Assembly (NCBI GenBank): GCA_043228905.1
Contig: JBHGNT010000014.1
Location: forward strand, 17,484,001-17,548,000
Source: Azolla caroliniana
Lineage: Eukaryota > Polypodiophyta
DNA length: 64,000 nucleotides
Direction of reading: 5' to 3'
A model generated the notes under the pieces. That model ran no database searches and was not told where the DNA came from. It saw only the letters and a program-made list of their open reading frames with translations. Below, in pieces: positions 12,999-24,115 of the stretch. Position numbers and translations under genes: made by a program. Position 1 is the first letter of the stretch. Each line of letters begins with the position of its first letter.

Positions 12999-13560
12999 TG
13001 TTGGGATATGTCCCTCTAGTGGGAGGAAGATCCGAGCGTCCGGAAAGCTGATGGTCGAGGAGCCGAGTTGATGAGCAACTCGGCCGAGGCCGAAACCGGA
13101 ATCGTGTAAATAGCCAACTCGGGAGACTATACTTGTAAATAGTCTAAGTGTGCGCTCCACGAGGGCTACACATGTAAATAACCAAGAAGTTGTGTAAGTA
13201 CATATGCAACTAGGGCAAACTTTCAGTTTGTGTGTTAGTGAGACGAACAGAGTAAGAGAACGAGTGAGAGTGTAAGAAAGAGAAGCGTAAGCCGCGCCAT
13301 AGCTGTGTGAGTAACAACAGACGCGAAGAGCCTTGTGTGGCTGATACACTCGACAGAGTGTTGTATTCCTCTCGGTGTTGTATATCCACTTTGTATAGTG
13401 AAGAAATCTGTTCACCTGTGGTTTTCCCCGTTTTAGGGTTTCCACGTAAATCTCTGTGCACCATTATTCATCTTGTTTTTTTTCTTTGGCATATTTTTGT
13501 GATTCGTATTTCAGCAGTGTCTATTCATTGTGATTCATATTTTGCAACAATTTCTCTTCA
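12999..13560 (+). repeat. 5' LTR of Copia F
   Basis: 562 bp, from TGTTGGGATATGTCC to TTTCTCTTCA. It is followed at once by the initiator-Met-type primer-binding site TGGTATCAAAGC, one base different from the usual TGGTATCAGAGC. Confidence 0.85.
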
Positions 13561-13588
13561 AACTGGTATCAAAGCTTGAGGTGCAAGC

Positions 13589-16192
13589 ATGGAAGGAGGT
13601 GTTAGCAGTTTCCCAGGTATGATAGTTCTGAACTCACAGAATTATGCAGATTGGAAGATAAAGATGGAAGACCTTCTCATAGTAAAAGACCTGTACGAGC
13701 CAGTCGACAGAGCAGAAATACCCAAGGGGGTATTGGAGTCGGACTGGAAGCTCCTAAACAGAAAGGCTGTGGCCACTATCCAACAATGCGTCGATGTAAG
13801 TGTCCTTCAGCATGTGGCGAACGACACAAATTCTTATGAAATGTGGCAGAAGATGTCGGGTCTGTACGAGAGGAAGAATGCGCTAAACAGAACCTCGCTA
13901 ATGAGAAAAATCGTGCGGCTGAAATACAAAGACGGTGAGAGCATCATCGAACACATCAACACATTTATGGGGTATGTAAATCAACTTGTTGTGACCAAGT
14001 TTCCCTTGGATGATGCAATGCAGGCCATTGTGCTGATGTGTACGCTGCCGGAAAGTTGGGAGAACCTAGTGGTTACTCTTAGCACCTCTTGTCAAGAAGA
14101 GAACTTGTCTTTATAGACAATGACGACAAGCATTCTAATCGAGGAGGCAAGGAGGAAAGACAAAGGAGTCCTGTCCCAAACAGAGTCGAATCTGACTCAA
14201 CATATGGACAAAGGAAGAGACCGACGAAGAAGAAGTCCGCAACGAATGAACAAATCCCACACCAGATCGAAGTACAAAGGTAAGCCTATGTGCATTTATT
14301 GCGGAAAACTTGGACACTTCCAAAAGGACTGCGGACACATGAGAAAAGACAAGAGTGTCGGAAATAATGTTGAACCTCGGAAAATTCCGGATGAGAAGAA
14401 CACTTCGGGCATTGCTACGAGCAATGAAGAACTCTTGTTCATTTGTGAGTAGACAAGTGCAAATCTTGCGAGTGAAGAATGCACTTGGGTGATCGACTCC
14501 GGCGCATCCTTCCATATTACTCCGTCGAGAGAGTATTTCTCGACTTACATAGCTGGGGATCATGGTTATGTAAAGATGGGTGATAGTGGAGAGTGCAAGA
14601 TAACCGGAGTCAGAAGTGTCTGCTTGACAACGTCGACAGGGTGTCGATTGACGTTGAAGGATGTTCGACACGTCCCCGATATCAGATTGAATCTAATATC
14701 GACTGGAAGGCTTGATGACGAAGGCTACAATGGTAGTTTTCGGAATGGCAAGTGGAAGTTCTGCCGAGGAAATCTTATAGTGGCCCGAGCACAGAAAGAA
14801 GGCACATTGTATACGATGCATGCTCGACTGTGCAAATCGGAAGTAAACATGGCAGCCGACTCGGTAGGGGACATATGGCATAAGAGGCTAGTCCACATGA
14901 GTGAGAAGGGAATGCACTTGTTAGCTGACCAGAAACTTCTGCCAGAAGTCAAGGGAGTGCACCTGGAGAAGTGTGTCAACTGCTTAAACAGGGCGTCATT
15001 CCACTCGAAACCACCGAGGAGAAGAGAAGCTGCACTGGAACTAGTGCACACGGATGTGTGCTATGTGGATGCTCCATCACATCGAGGAGGACAGTACTTT
15101 GTAACGTTTATTGACGACTATAGTTGGAAAACATGGGCCTTCGTACTGAAGTCGAAGGATCAAGTACTGTCGGTTTTCAAGGAGTTCCGGGCAAGAACTG
15201 AAAGAGAGTTGGGTCGGAAACTAAAGGTTATCCGAACCGACAACGGTGGCGAATACAAAGGGCAGTTCGAAGAATACTGCAAGTGCCAAGGTATTCAAAT
15301 TGAATACACAGTACCAAAGACCCCATAGTTGAACGGGCTTGTAGAGAGGATGAATCGAATGATCATGGAGAGAGTGAGGAGCATGCTCTCTCATGTGAAA
15401 TTGCCGAAATCCTATTGGGCTGAGACGATGTACACAACAGTTTATCTGATTCATAGGTCTGCCTCGGTACCTCTAAAGGGTAATGTCCCACAAAGGGTGT
15501 GGACATGGAAGGATGTCTCCTACCAACACCTAAGGGTGTTTGGATTCTTGGCGTATATGCATGTACCAAAGGATCAGACGTCAAAGCTCGACAACAAGTC
15601 GAAAGCATGCATATTCATGGGGTACTTGGAAGATGAGTTCGGGTATAGGTTGTGGGACTTAGTTGATAAGAAGGTAGTGAGAAGTTGGGATGTCATCTTT
15701 CTTGAAGATAAAACAATTGAAGACTGGAAGCAACAGAAGTCGGAACCGACTCCCCAGTCAACCTCGACTACTATCGACTTAAGGCCAAATGTGTCGTCAC
15801 CGGCAGGTGTAAGGAGACAGCTGGTTGACAGAGCCGAATCTGAGTCGGTCGACTCAGAAAGACCGATAGACTATGAGTTAGAGTCGGCAAACCTACTAAA
15901 ATCAATTGAGGAATATGAGTTGGAGTTGTCCAACCTGGAGATGCCGATTGATGAGTAAAATCCTGAGCAAAAAGAAGAGTTGGCAGAGACATCTGGAAGA
16001 GAGCCAATAACGAGGGGACGAAAGGAAGGCACCAATTACATATGCCAGTCAATACATCCTCTTGACTGATGACGGTGAACTGCTATGAAGAAGCCATTGC
16101 CGATGAGAGCAGATAAAAATAGCTGAACGCGATGCAAGAGGAGATGGAATCCTTGCACGTGAATTACACCTACGACCTAGTAGAGCTGCCGA
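13589..16192 (+). pseudogene. Copia F Gag-Pol (Gag, zinc knuckle, protease, integrase), four in-frame stops
   Basis: One reading frame runs from ATG 13,589 and is interrupted only by stops at 14,114 (TAG), 14,450 (TAG), 15,326 (TAG) and 15,956 (TAA); no frameshift is needed before the last. Domains in order are Gag (FPGMIVLNSQNYADWKIKMED), CCHC knuckle CIYCGKLGHFQKDC (about 14,290), protease VIDSGASFH (about 14,490), integrase zinc finger WHKRLVHM...CVNC, and the DDE core with HTDVC, RTDNGGEY and GLVERMN, the last keeping its catalytic Glu. It ends in the start of reverse transcriptase (NAMQEEMESLH, YDLVELP) where element G has inserted. The three TAG codons fit CAG or GAG ancestors. Confidence 0.85.
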
Positions 16193-16685
16193 TGTCATGA
16201 TATGGCAAGACTCGACCCATATACCATAAGGTCATGGGTTCGAGTCTTGCCTGACAGTACTAAGCAGAGAGAGAATTAGTACTAAAGAAGAGAAGTACTA
16301 TTAGTACTAAGAGGACGGGACTGCGTAAGATTCCTGAGAGAGAAAGAGAGAAGAGGAGAGAGAGATAGCGAGGATGAGAGAGAGAGGGATGATGATAACA
16401 AACAATATATTATGTGAAGGATAAGTACAAAGTGACTAAGAGGCTTAAGACTGGCGTTGAACCAATTTGGTTCAAAACAATGCCTTGTGCCTCCTTATAT
16501 AGTGCTCTCAGGAGTAGTCCTGAAGCTTCTAGAATGTTCCAGAGAAATCTGGAATATACATTAATTTCTTATAATAAAACATAAATGAAAATAATATCCT
16601 ACAAATTACAATAGATGGTGTGATGGTTAAGAGCTCGACCCATATACCATAAGGCCATGGGTTCAAGTCTTGCTATATCATGACA
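16193..16685 (-). repeat. 3' LTR of chromovirus G
   Basis: 493 bp with perfect 11-bp terminal inverted repeats TGTCATGATAT / ATATCATGACA. Near each end lies a copy of a roughly 42-bp sequence (about 16,207-16,248 and 16,637-16,677) that pairs with itself (GACTCGACCCAT / ATGGGTTCGAGTC) and contains GGGTTCGAGTC, close to the tRNA B box. Confidence 0.8.
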
Positions 16686-17046
16686 CTATCCCCCCCTTAA
16701 GACGACAAGTGGAACGAGCCGACGCTGATTGAGGATCGGGTTTGTCGGGATACTGTTGGTGAAAATAAGCAAGAAGATCCTGAGCATTGGCAACATGCTC
16801 GATGGGCTCCCAAGTACGTTCGCTCGGACTATAGCCGAGCCAATTGACCAAATAATGAAGTTTGTTGTGAACAAATTTGGAGTCGAGGATGGCAGCAACT
16901 TCATACTTCGGGCCGACGTCTAACTCAAATGGGGGCGGCGGTGGTGTAACACGATCGGGAAGAGTGTTTGCTTTATAAGGTTCAAGAAGGCAACTATGGA
17001 AGACCGGATGTATCCGAAGATGCGGAGAAAGATCAAGGCGGAACAT
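16678..17046 (-). pseudogene. Chromovirus G integrase C-terminus with chromodomain
   Basis: The minus-strand frame reads HPVFHSCLLEPY, the end of the integrase core, then a proline-rich linker and a chromodomain: YEVAAILDSKF, LHYLVNWLGYSPSERTWEP, then an acidic-aromatic helix ending FHQQYP. The aromatic cage positions Y, W and W are all present. Chromodomains of plant chromoviruses guide integration to particular chromatin. A frameshift separates this segment from the upstream integrase frame. Confidence 0.85.
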
Positions 17047-18342
17047 GACATCATTAACCTTACCGATAATATGGAAAGGACCAAGTCAACGATAATCCAA
17101 CTTGTCGCACGGTCGAGTAGTCTTGATGTGACGACGTAAAAGCCATACTCGATCTCCGATGGCAAAAGAGGAGGGAAGCTGATGACGATACGTGTAAGTC
17201 TTTTGTGTCTGTTGAGCATGACGAAGATGAGTAGAGAGATCCATCTAGATCTTGCGTAGTCTCTCCAAATGATCCTCGACACGAGGATTGGTAGGTAGCT
17301 CCGGGGTGTTAATCACCGACCAGCGAGGATGAGAGTCGGTATAAGCGTAGAATGGGGAGAATCGAGCCGAGGAGTGAACAACATTATTATACGCAAACTC
17401 CGCAAAGTGGAGAATCTCGTCCCAATTGTCCTGTTGATAACTCAGGAAACACCGGAGATATTGCTCCAGCGTTTGGTTTGTTCGTTCCACCTGCCCATCA
17501 GTTTGAGGATGGTAGCCGGAGGAGAGGTTGCAAGAGACCTTGAGCATCTTGAAGAGATGTTGCCAAAATTTGGAGACGAATTGTGGTCCTCGGTCACTGA
17601 TGATACTGTCTGGGAGGCCATGATGCCGAAATACCTCACGCATGACAAGGGCGGCGGTTTCCTCACTAGTGATGGCCTTAGTACATGGCACAAAATGTGC
17701 CATCTTCGTATATCGATCGACGACGGTTAAGATAGCATCAAACCCCTTCGAGACCGGCAGATCTGTGATAAAGTCAAGACAAATAGACTGCCACGGCTTA
17801 CTTGGAATCAGTAAGGGTTCCAACAAGCCATATGGATGGTGTCGTGGCATCTTTGCTCGGCAGCAAGCATCACAGGTCCGAACGTAGTCGTCGACAAAAT
17901 GTCGCATATGGGGCCACCAAAAGGATTGTTGAACTAGATCCAACGTCTTAGTGCTACCGAAATGTCCCGCCATATTTGGTGTCATGTCAACTTTGGACGA
18001 TTTGAAGGCGACAGGAGCAATCGAGGACATATACAAGCTTTTTAAAGAATAACAAACCATCATGATATTCGAATTGTCAGTAGTCCATACCTGGTTGTTG
18101 AGACTGGGAACAGGATACCCGAGAGGTATCAATGTGCGCCAAAATATGTCTTGAGCAAAATTGTCCGTCTTCAAATTCGCACGTATGGTGTCGGTATTCT
18201 GGGAATCCATTGGGGTGTGAAAAATCCGTGTTGTGTGTAATCGTGTTGGTCCCAAGATTACTTGCTTTTGATTATCGAACGCTGGATCACCAGGACGAGG
18301 TGCAAGATATGAACTCCGTGATAGTGCATCTGCCTTTCCTTG
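16920..18342 (-). pseudogene. Chromovirus G integrase
   Basis: The main frame is 18,255-17,245, continued in another frame at 17,282-16,920. It has the zinc-binding module (AGHFGSTKT, then CDACCRAK), then the catalytic core with D in CLDFITDLP, D in IISDRGPQF and E in DGQVERTNQTLE, all intact, plus the FAYNN block. A TAG separates it from the RNase H end at about 18,343, where a Gln codon is expected. The link to the C-terminal chromodomain is broken by frameshifts. Confidence 0.85.
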
Positions 18343-19545
18343 CTACTTCCCTGGTCGATATGCGATTTTGAAATCAAAACGTGTGAGGAATTGAGCCCAC
18401 CTAGCTTGCCATCGATTTAGCACACGAGCGTTCTGGAAATAAGAAAGATTCTTGTGATCACTGAAGACGATGACCTGATGTGGAGAGCCCTCCAAAAAAT
18501 GCCGCCATTGCACAAATGAATCCACAATGGCTAATAACTCCTTGTCATTTATTTCGTAGTTAATTTCCGCAACATTGAATTTGCGCGAATGGAAAGCCAC
18601 AGGATGTAACTCTTCTTTATCTCCTTGTTGAGAAAGGATGCTACCGAGGGCAAAATCTGATGCGTCGGCCTCCATGATGAATGGTTTGCTTGTATCCACA
18701 TGAGCTAGAATAGGTGCTGATGTAAAGGCTTTCTTAAGATGCCGAAAAGCCATGTCCGCTTCATTGGACCAAAGAAATGCTTGTCCCTTCTTCTTAAGTT
18801 GTGTGAGAGGTAAAATAATCTTCGAGTAATCCTATATAAACTTGCAGTAGAAGTTAGCAAAACCTAGAAAACATTGTACATCTCGTACTGACCGTGGAAT
18901 TTTCCACTCTAGCACAGTTTGGACTTTAGCTGGATCCATGGTGATGCCCTTTGAGGAGATAACGTAGCCTAGAAATTCCACTTGCTTGCAGTCAAAGCTA
19001 CATTTTTCTAGCTTGGCATAAAGACCATTCTCGCGGAGTCAGTTTAGTACTAATAGTACATGAGAATCGTGCTCTTCTTGGGTCTTCGAATAAATCAATA
19101 GATCATCCAGATAGATGATCAAATAGATATCCAAGAGGTCTTTGAATATATCATTTGCCATATGTTGGAAGACTACGGGTGCATTGGTTAGACCGAATGA
19201 CATAACAGTATATTCGAAATGCCCATACCGCGTGCGAAAGGCGGTCTTCCATTCATCTCCCGATCGGATCCGCACAAGGTTATTCGCTCCTCGTAGATCG
19301 ATTTTTGTAAAAAACTTGGCACCATTAACTCGCTCTAAAAGACTTGATATAAGAGGAAGTGCATACCTATTCCTGATGGTGACCTTATTCAAGCCACGGT
19401 AATCAACGACAAGCCGAAGTGATCCATCTTTCTTCTTGACAAAGAAGATGGGTGCACTGACCGGAGATTTCGAATGACGAATAAACCCCCTTGCCAAGTT
19501 CTCCTCTATGTAGGCTCGAAGGACTTCTAACTCGGTGGGTGACAA
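18343..19545 (-). pseudogene. Chromovirus G reverse transcriptase and RNase H
   Basis: Frame 19,545-19,039 has the reverse transcriptase with [32 protein letters not shown] and the catalytic YLDD in [17 protein letters not shown] at 19,039 (CGA to TGA fits the usual Leu-Asn-Arg-Leu-Arg) interrupts it. The thumb region (EFLGYVIS) is readable at about 18,950 with another stop. RNase H is 18,753-18,343, with MEADASDFALGSILSQ, NYEINDKELLAI and VIVFSDHKNLSYF. The sequence ends YRPGK followed by TAG. Confidence 0.85.
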
Positions 19546-19560
19546 GTTGTAGATTGGTCC

Positions 19561-20690
19561 TTATGGTGGCTCTACTCCTGGTTGTAAATCGATGGGACAA
19601 TCATAGGGACGATGATGAGGAAGAGTACAGGCTTTTACCTTGTCAAATACGTCGGCATAAGGATGATATTTCACTGGAAGTTGCACTAAGGATTCCTCCT
19701 TAATATTGTTGGAAGGATGTACTGATATGGCAAATAGGAACATTGCCTCCTTGTGTCCTTCTTCGCGTAGTTGACGTAGTGAAATGGTCGAAACTCGATA
19801 AGTAGATTCTTGGGGTTGTCGATGTCGGACTTCTCTTGTTCTCCAATCTATGTCTGGATTATGTAATTCAAACGAAGGTAATCCCAGGACAATGGGATGC
19901 TCTGGACTACTAATTATATTAAATGCTACTACACACACAAAACTACCTAGGACAACCTGAATGGGTTTTGACTCTTCTACAATATTCCCGGAAGCAATGG
20001 GACGACCATCAATGACTACTACAGATGCGGGGCAAGGAAGTTTTCTTAAGGATATCTGAGAAGCTTGGGAAAAATTTCGATCCATGAAACAGGAATTAGC
20101 TTCGGAATCTAGAAGTGCTAGGACATGTACTGGGGGAGTACTTTTAGTACTAACCATGACTTGGGCTAGGAACACATTGCTAACTTGCTTGGAGGGAATG
20201 GAACCACTAATGGGCTGTACAGATCTAGGGTTGTCCAACCAAACGGCTCCTATTTTGGCTAGACTCAATCGTTTAACTCTTCATCTAATTGACTAAGGAT
20301 TTCAAATTTGTTTGAGATACTTGGGCTATTAGTACTATTAATACTATCAAACACTCTATTAGTACTATTAATACTATCAAACACTCCTAAGGGAAGAATT
20401 GACTCGGGTTTAGTACTGGCTACAATTTGAATTACCTGTCTTCTTGGCCTATGGGGACAATTGATTGTGATATGCTCTGGTCCACCGCAATAAAGACATA
20501 ATCGATTTGCACGTTGTCGTTGCTTTTTTTTCTTCCGATAACGGACCACGTCGACGCATGGTATCAATCTCCATCGGTGTCGGAGTATTTGCTTGAGGTA
20601 TGTCTCGTGCAAACGGTTTAGCCGCGACTAAGGCGTAAGTGGGCTCCGGCCTAGAGCGTGGTATCTGTAATTGACGTTCCGAACGCCGTT
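19561..20690 (-). pseudogene. Chromovirus G Gag end and protease
   Basis: The zinc knuckle CLYCGGPEHITINC lies at about 20,460-20,500 (frame 20,612-20,265). The protease region follows in frame 20,268-19,561. Its active site reads LLDSEANSC, where LIDSGA would be expected, so the catalytic Gly is replaced by Glu. The segment ADVFDKVKACTLPHHRPYDCPIDL leads into reverse transcriptase. Only the last part of Gag is present; the homology breaks at about 20,690. Confidence 0.75.
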
Positions 20691-21072
20691 TGAAAAAGAG
20701 AGATGATGATAGAAAAGAGAGAGAAGGAAGATATAGAAACCCAAATCTACAAAGATATATTAATAAGGAGTGATGATCATAGAAACAAGAGAAAGAAGAT
20801 ACATAAACTCAAGCCTACAAGGATGAATTGATCACTAGAAAAACGCGCTACATGAATAGGCAAGAAAAACACCACAAGAAAAAAGCTCTCTTCACCACCT
20901 CACTCTTCTTGCTTTATATGAAGTTCTCCTCTAGTAGATAAGTTTCGCTTGCTTTCTTTTCCACGCTTTTTTTAGAGCTTTTCCATCTCCTATTCTTAGT
21001 TATGACACAACGATCTTCTAATCGTCATATCTCCCTCATCCATGCACCAAATTTAGAGTTTTAAAAAGCTAT
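20691..21072. other. Unassigned segment inside Copia F
   Basis: About 380 bp between the truncated chromovirus G and the Copia F 3' LTR tail. It is purine-rich on the + strand at its left (GAGAGA runs, two similar blocks at about 20,700 and 20,780) and has no coding capacity. It may be part of another LTR or of the lost leader of G. I cannot assign it. Confidence 0.4.
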
Positions 21073-21388
21073 GGATAGAGTAAGAGAACGAGTGAGAGTG
21101 TAAGAGAGAGAAGTGTGAGCCGCGCCATAGTTGTGTGAGTAACAACAGACGCAAAGAGCCTTGTGCGGATGATACACTTGACAGAGTGTTGTATTCCTCT
21201 CGGTGTTGTATATCCACTTTGTATAGTGAAGAAATCTGTTCACCCATAGTTTTCCCCGTTTTAGGGTTTCTACGTAAATCTCTGTGCACCATTGTTCATC
21301 TTGTTTTTTTTCTTTGTTATATTTTTGTGATTCGTATTTCAGCAGTGTTTGTTCATTGTGATTCATATTCCGCAATGATTTCTCTTCA
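21073..21388 (+). repeat. 3' LTR of Copia F, left end missing
   Basis: The last 316 bp match 13,247-13,560 with only scattered differences, ending TTTCTCTTCA exactly at the GTAAC target duplication. The first roughly 245 bp of the LTR are absent, replaced by the unassigned segment to the left. Confidence 0.85.
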
Positions 21389-21735
21389 GTAACAACACTC
21401 ACGCTCCTGCCTACGCTCTTACAATTACAATATGCCACCAAGAATCAGAGAAACACAATAGATTAACCACAGATATGCACAGGGGATCAGAGAAGATAGA
21501 ACTTTATTAAGAAACACTCTATGCACCAAAATTTACACGCGACCTCTTAGAGAGGATTTTTGCCCTTTATATACACAGGGTCTTTTAGCCGTTCACGCTT
21601 CCTGTGTGAACCATTCCATGCTTTACGTTTTTACTGCATTCTATATTTCTGTGCTCCTGTCTGTCGGTTACTATTCCGGCGGACAACACCTGGCACGCCT
21701 GTGGGACAGTGCCATGGCACGTCGGACCCACCCCT
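21389..21735 (-). repeat. Element H 3' LTR, proximal part
   Basis: On the minus strand this begins just after the H stop codon and a polypurine-like AAAGGGGTGGG. It has a TATATAAA box (+ 21,566-21,573) and an AATAAA poly(A) signal (+ 21,503-21,508) about 60 bases downstream, the usual U3-R layout. It continues across Copia F at 12,998. The exact U3 start is not determined. Confidence 0.5.
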
Positions 21736-22110
21736 TTAATCTTCCTCCAAAATGGCCCAGATGTTTGGTTCCGCCCTGGTGTCCCGGTCCGGGGACGACG
21801 TAGTGTCCGTAGGCGCGTCCTTGCGTGGTTCTAGGACTTTCTCGGTAGGGCTTTCCATGGTGCTGCTGGCTTCCTGTGTTGGCGGTCCGAGCTCCGCTAT
21901 CTCGTCCTGTTCTACTGTGGCTGGCTCAGCCATCCACAGGCTCTTGGTAGGTCGAGGTTCTGTCTCGTTCGTAACTTCCTCGGCTGTAGTCGTACACTCC
22001 GGTGAATGGGGCTGAGGTTCCTCCTGGTCAGCGGTCTCACTTTCTGGTATCGCGAGGGGCTCTGCTTGCTGTTCCATGCTACTCACCATAGTGATTAATT
22101 CCGGTGACGT

Positions 22111-22721
22111 TGTCGAGGTATTCCCGCGGATGCGTGGAACGAGGCGGGACCTTGGGGGTCTTGTACCGAAGAGCAAGAGAGAAAAAGGAGAAGGGAAGAG
22201 ACCCACTAGGTGCGAGCGTAGATTCACAGGGACACGGCCCTTCGACACAAAGACGCGAGTGCGACAGCGACACAGTGAGACACGAATGTATGTAAAATAT
22301 ATATAAACAAGACAAACAACAAGAAGCACGAGGTCGGTTACAACCGAACAGGCCGGCGAACAGATGCTGATGCCTGTTCGCAAAAACTCAGAAGGAAAGG
22401 AGTAGGTTGGAGGTGCTGCCGGAAGCACTTGGGCATTCCTCAGAGCAACGCGAGCCTCCCGAAACCTGCACAGAAAGAAGCTACGGAGAGTAGAGAGAAG
22501 CCTTCGACCGACAGCCCGACAGCACTTCGTCCTCTCTGATTCGCGATCCCCTTCCTCCTCCTCGTCTCCCTCCTCTTATAGGCAAAAAGGGAGCCGTTTC
22601 CTATTAACTCCCTACCTCCTGAATCTACCTACCTAGGATCTTCTATGTACAACGTGCAAGAAGAGCCGGTTCCTACGCTCCGGCGCACCGATTCCGCTTG
22701 TGGACGGTTTTCTTCACGACA
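22111..22721 (-). repeat. 3' LTR of Ty3 element D
   Basis: 611 bp, minus-strand start TGTCGTGAAGAAAACCG and end ACCTCGACA. I count about a dozen differences from the other LTR, nearly all C/T or G/A, so the insertion is fairly young. Confidence 0.9.
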
Positions 22722-22794
22722 TCCGCCCCCACCTAACCGCGCATCCATCGGCATGCGCCAAATTGGGTTGGGACGGAGAAAACCGGTCCAGCCT

Positions 22795-24097
22795 TCATTC
22801 CCCACCCGTCGGTTCTTCCTCGGTTTCGGATCGTTCATCGTCGCGGTCCAGGTCAATCGGATCCGGCTCGTCGTCGTGACGCTTCTTGAATGCTTTGATC
22901 CGCTTCCCAGCTACCGGTATCGCCATTCTCGTACCGTCGAGTTCCGCCGGATGGTACGTCACGTTGTCGTTGGCGCTTTGTACCACGTAAGGCCCGAACC
23001 ACCTTCTTGTGAACTTCCGTGTTGCTCGGTGCTGGTTGTCGAGGCTGCTGTCGTAGACTAACACCCAGTCGCCTTCCTCGATTTTCTTCGGTCGGAGCCA
23101 GTGCGTTCGGTCGAACCGGGCCTTGTTCCTCGTCCTTGCCACCCGAAGCTTTTCCGCAGCCTGCTCCACGTCCTCCGGTCTTCGCTCGAGCTGCCGTATG
23201 CGCGCCGTCAACAGTTCCTCCCGGCTCATCTCGTCTCTCCAGTCCACGGTTGCCCATGAGGAGATCGTTCGTTCCATCGGCATGATCGGCTTCTGCCCAA
23301 ACATGAGCTCTGCCGGCATGAATCCGGTGACCGAACTGTGCGTAGTTCGGTCAGCCCACAACGCGTAAGGCAGCAATCGTGGCCAGTTCCCGACTTGCCC
23401 TCCGCATGCCCGAACTAACGCCTTGACGATCGGTCCGTGTCCACGCTCCACCTTCCCATTCGCCTCCGGATTGTACGCAGTGGTAAGCGAGAGCTTGACT
23501 CCTAGCCGGTTGAACAGCTCCTCGACCTCTTCGGCGTCCAACTCCCCGCGATCAGCCACGATCTTCCCGACGCACAACGTCCTCGATCAGGAACCGACAT
23601 ACGGCCGCGGTTGTTTTGTTCTGAAGGGCTCGGCCTTTCACCTGGTTCGTCAGATCTTCCCGAGCCAGGACCAGATACCGCATCTGTCCTACGCCCATCG
23701 GCATCGTCACCAGATCTACCATCCATTTGAAGTGGATGGTCGGAGGGTACGTACGATGAAGCTCGTCCCGATGTCGGACTACGGAGTGCATCTGGCAGCT
23801 CTCGCAAGTTGTCACAAACCGATGCACGTCCCGGTACAGTCCCGGCCACCAGTACTTCCCCTTTATCTTCTCGAACGTGGCCCACGTTCCACGGTGTCCA
23901 GCCCAAGGGCTGTCGTGGTAGGCCGTCAGCAGCTCCTCCTGTTCTTCCTTCATCGCCACCACCCGGAGCGGGATGCCGTTCCTCTTCTTCGGGTGCTTCC
24001 ATAAGTATTCGTCCTGGAGAAAGAATCGGTATGCTTTCTTCCGGATCCGGTTGGCCTCGTCCCTTGTCCATGACGCATCCGGCGTCATTGTCCTCAA
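22795..24097 (-). pseudogene. Element D integrase
   Basis: Frames 24,097-23,552 and 23,577-22,795 overlap with a frameshift at about 23,570. The HHCC zinc module reads AYHDSPWAGHRGTW then CESCQ. The catalytic triad is D in FKWMVDLVTMP, D in IVADRGELD and E in NGKVERGHGP. The core continues with LLPYALWADRTTHSSVTG. The C-terminal domain has KIEEGDWVLVYDSSLDNQ and RRWFGPYVV, a GPY/F module, and then a charged tail with no chromodomain. Confidence 0.85.
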
Positions 24098-24115
24098 AAA
24101 CCCACCAATCTATAG

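Larger units (their letters stand above)
16193..20690 (-). mobile_element. Chromovirus G (Ty3/Gypsy with chromodomain), 5' truncated
   Basis: The 3' LTR (16,193-16,685) is followed on the + strand by a complemented polypurine tract (CTATCCCCCCCTTAA, 16,686-16,700) and a minus-strand pol with chromodomain, integrase, RNase H, reverse transcriptase, protease and a zinc-knuckle Gag end. Homology ends around 20,690 inside gag, with no 5' LTR. It inserted into the pol region of Copia F. Confidence 0.8.
12999..21388 (+). mobile_element. Copia element F with nested chromovirus G
   Basis: The 5' LTR at 12,999-13,560 and the 3' LTR tail ending at 21,388 share the last 300 or so bases almost identically. 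The outer boundaries carry the 5-bp target duplication GTAAC (12,994-12,998; 21,389-21,393). The primer-binding site TGGTATCAAAGC lies at about 13,563. Gag, protease and integrase are present up to 16,192, where chromovirus G is inserted. F's own reverse transcriptase and RNase H are missing, so DNA between G and the 3' LTR tail has been deleted. Confidence 0.85.
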
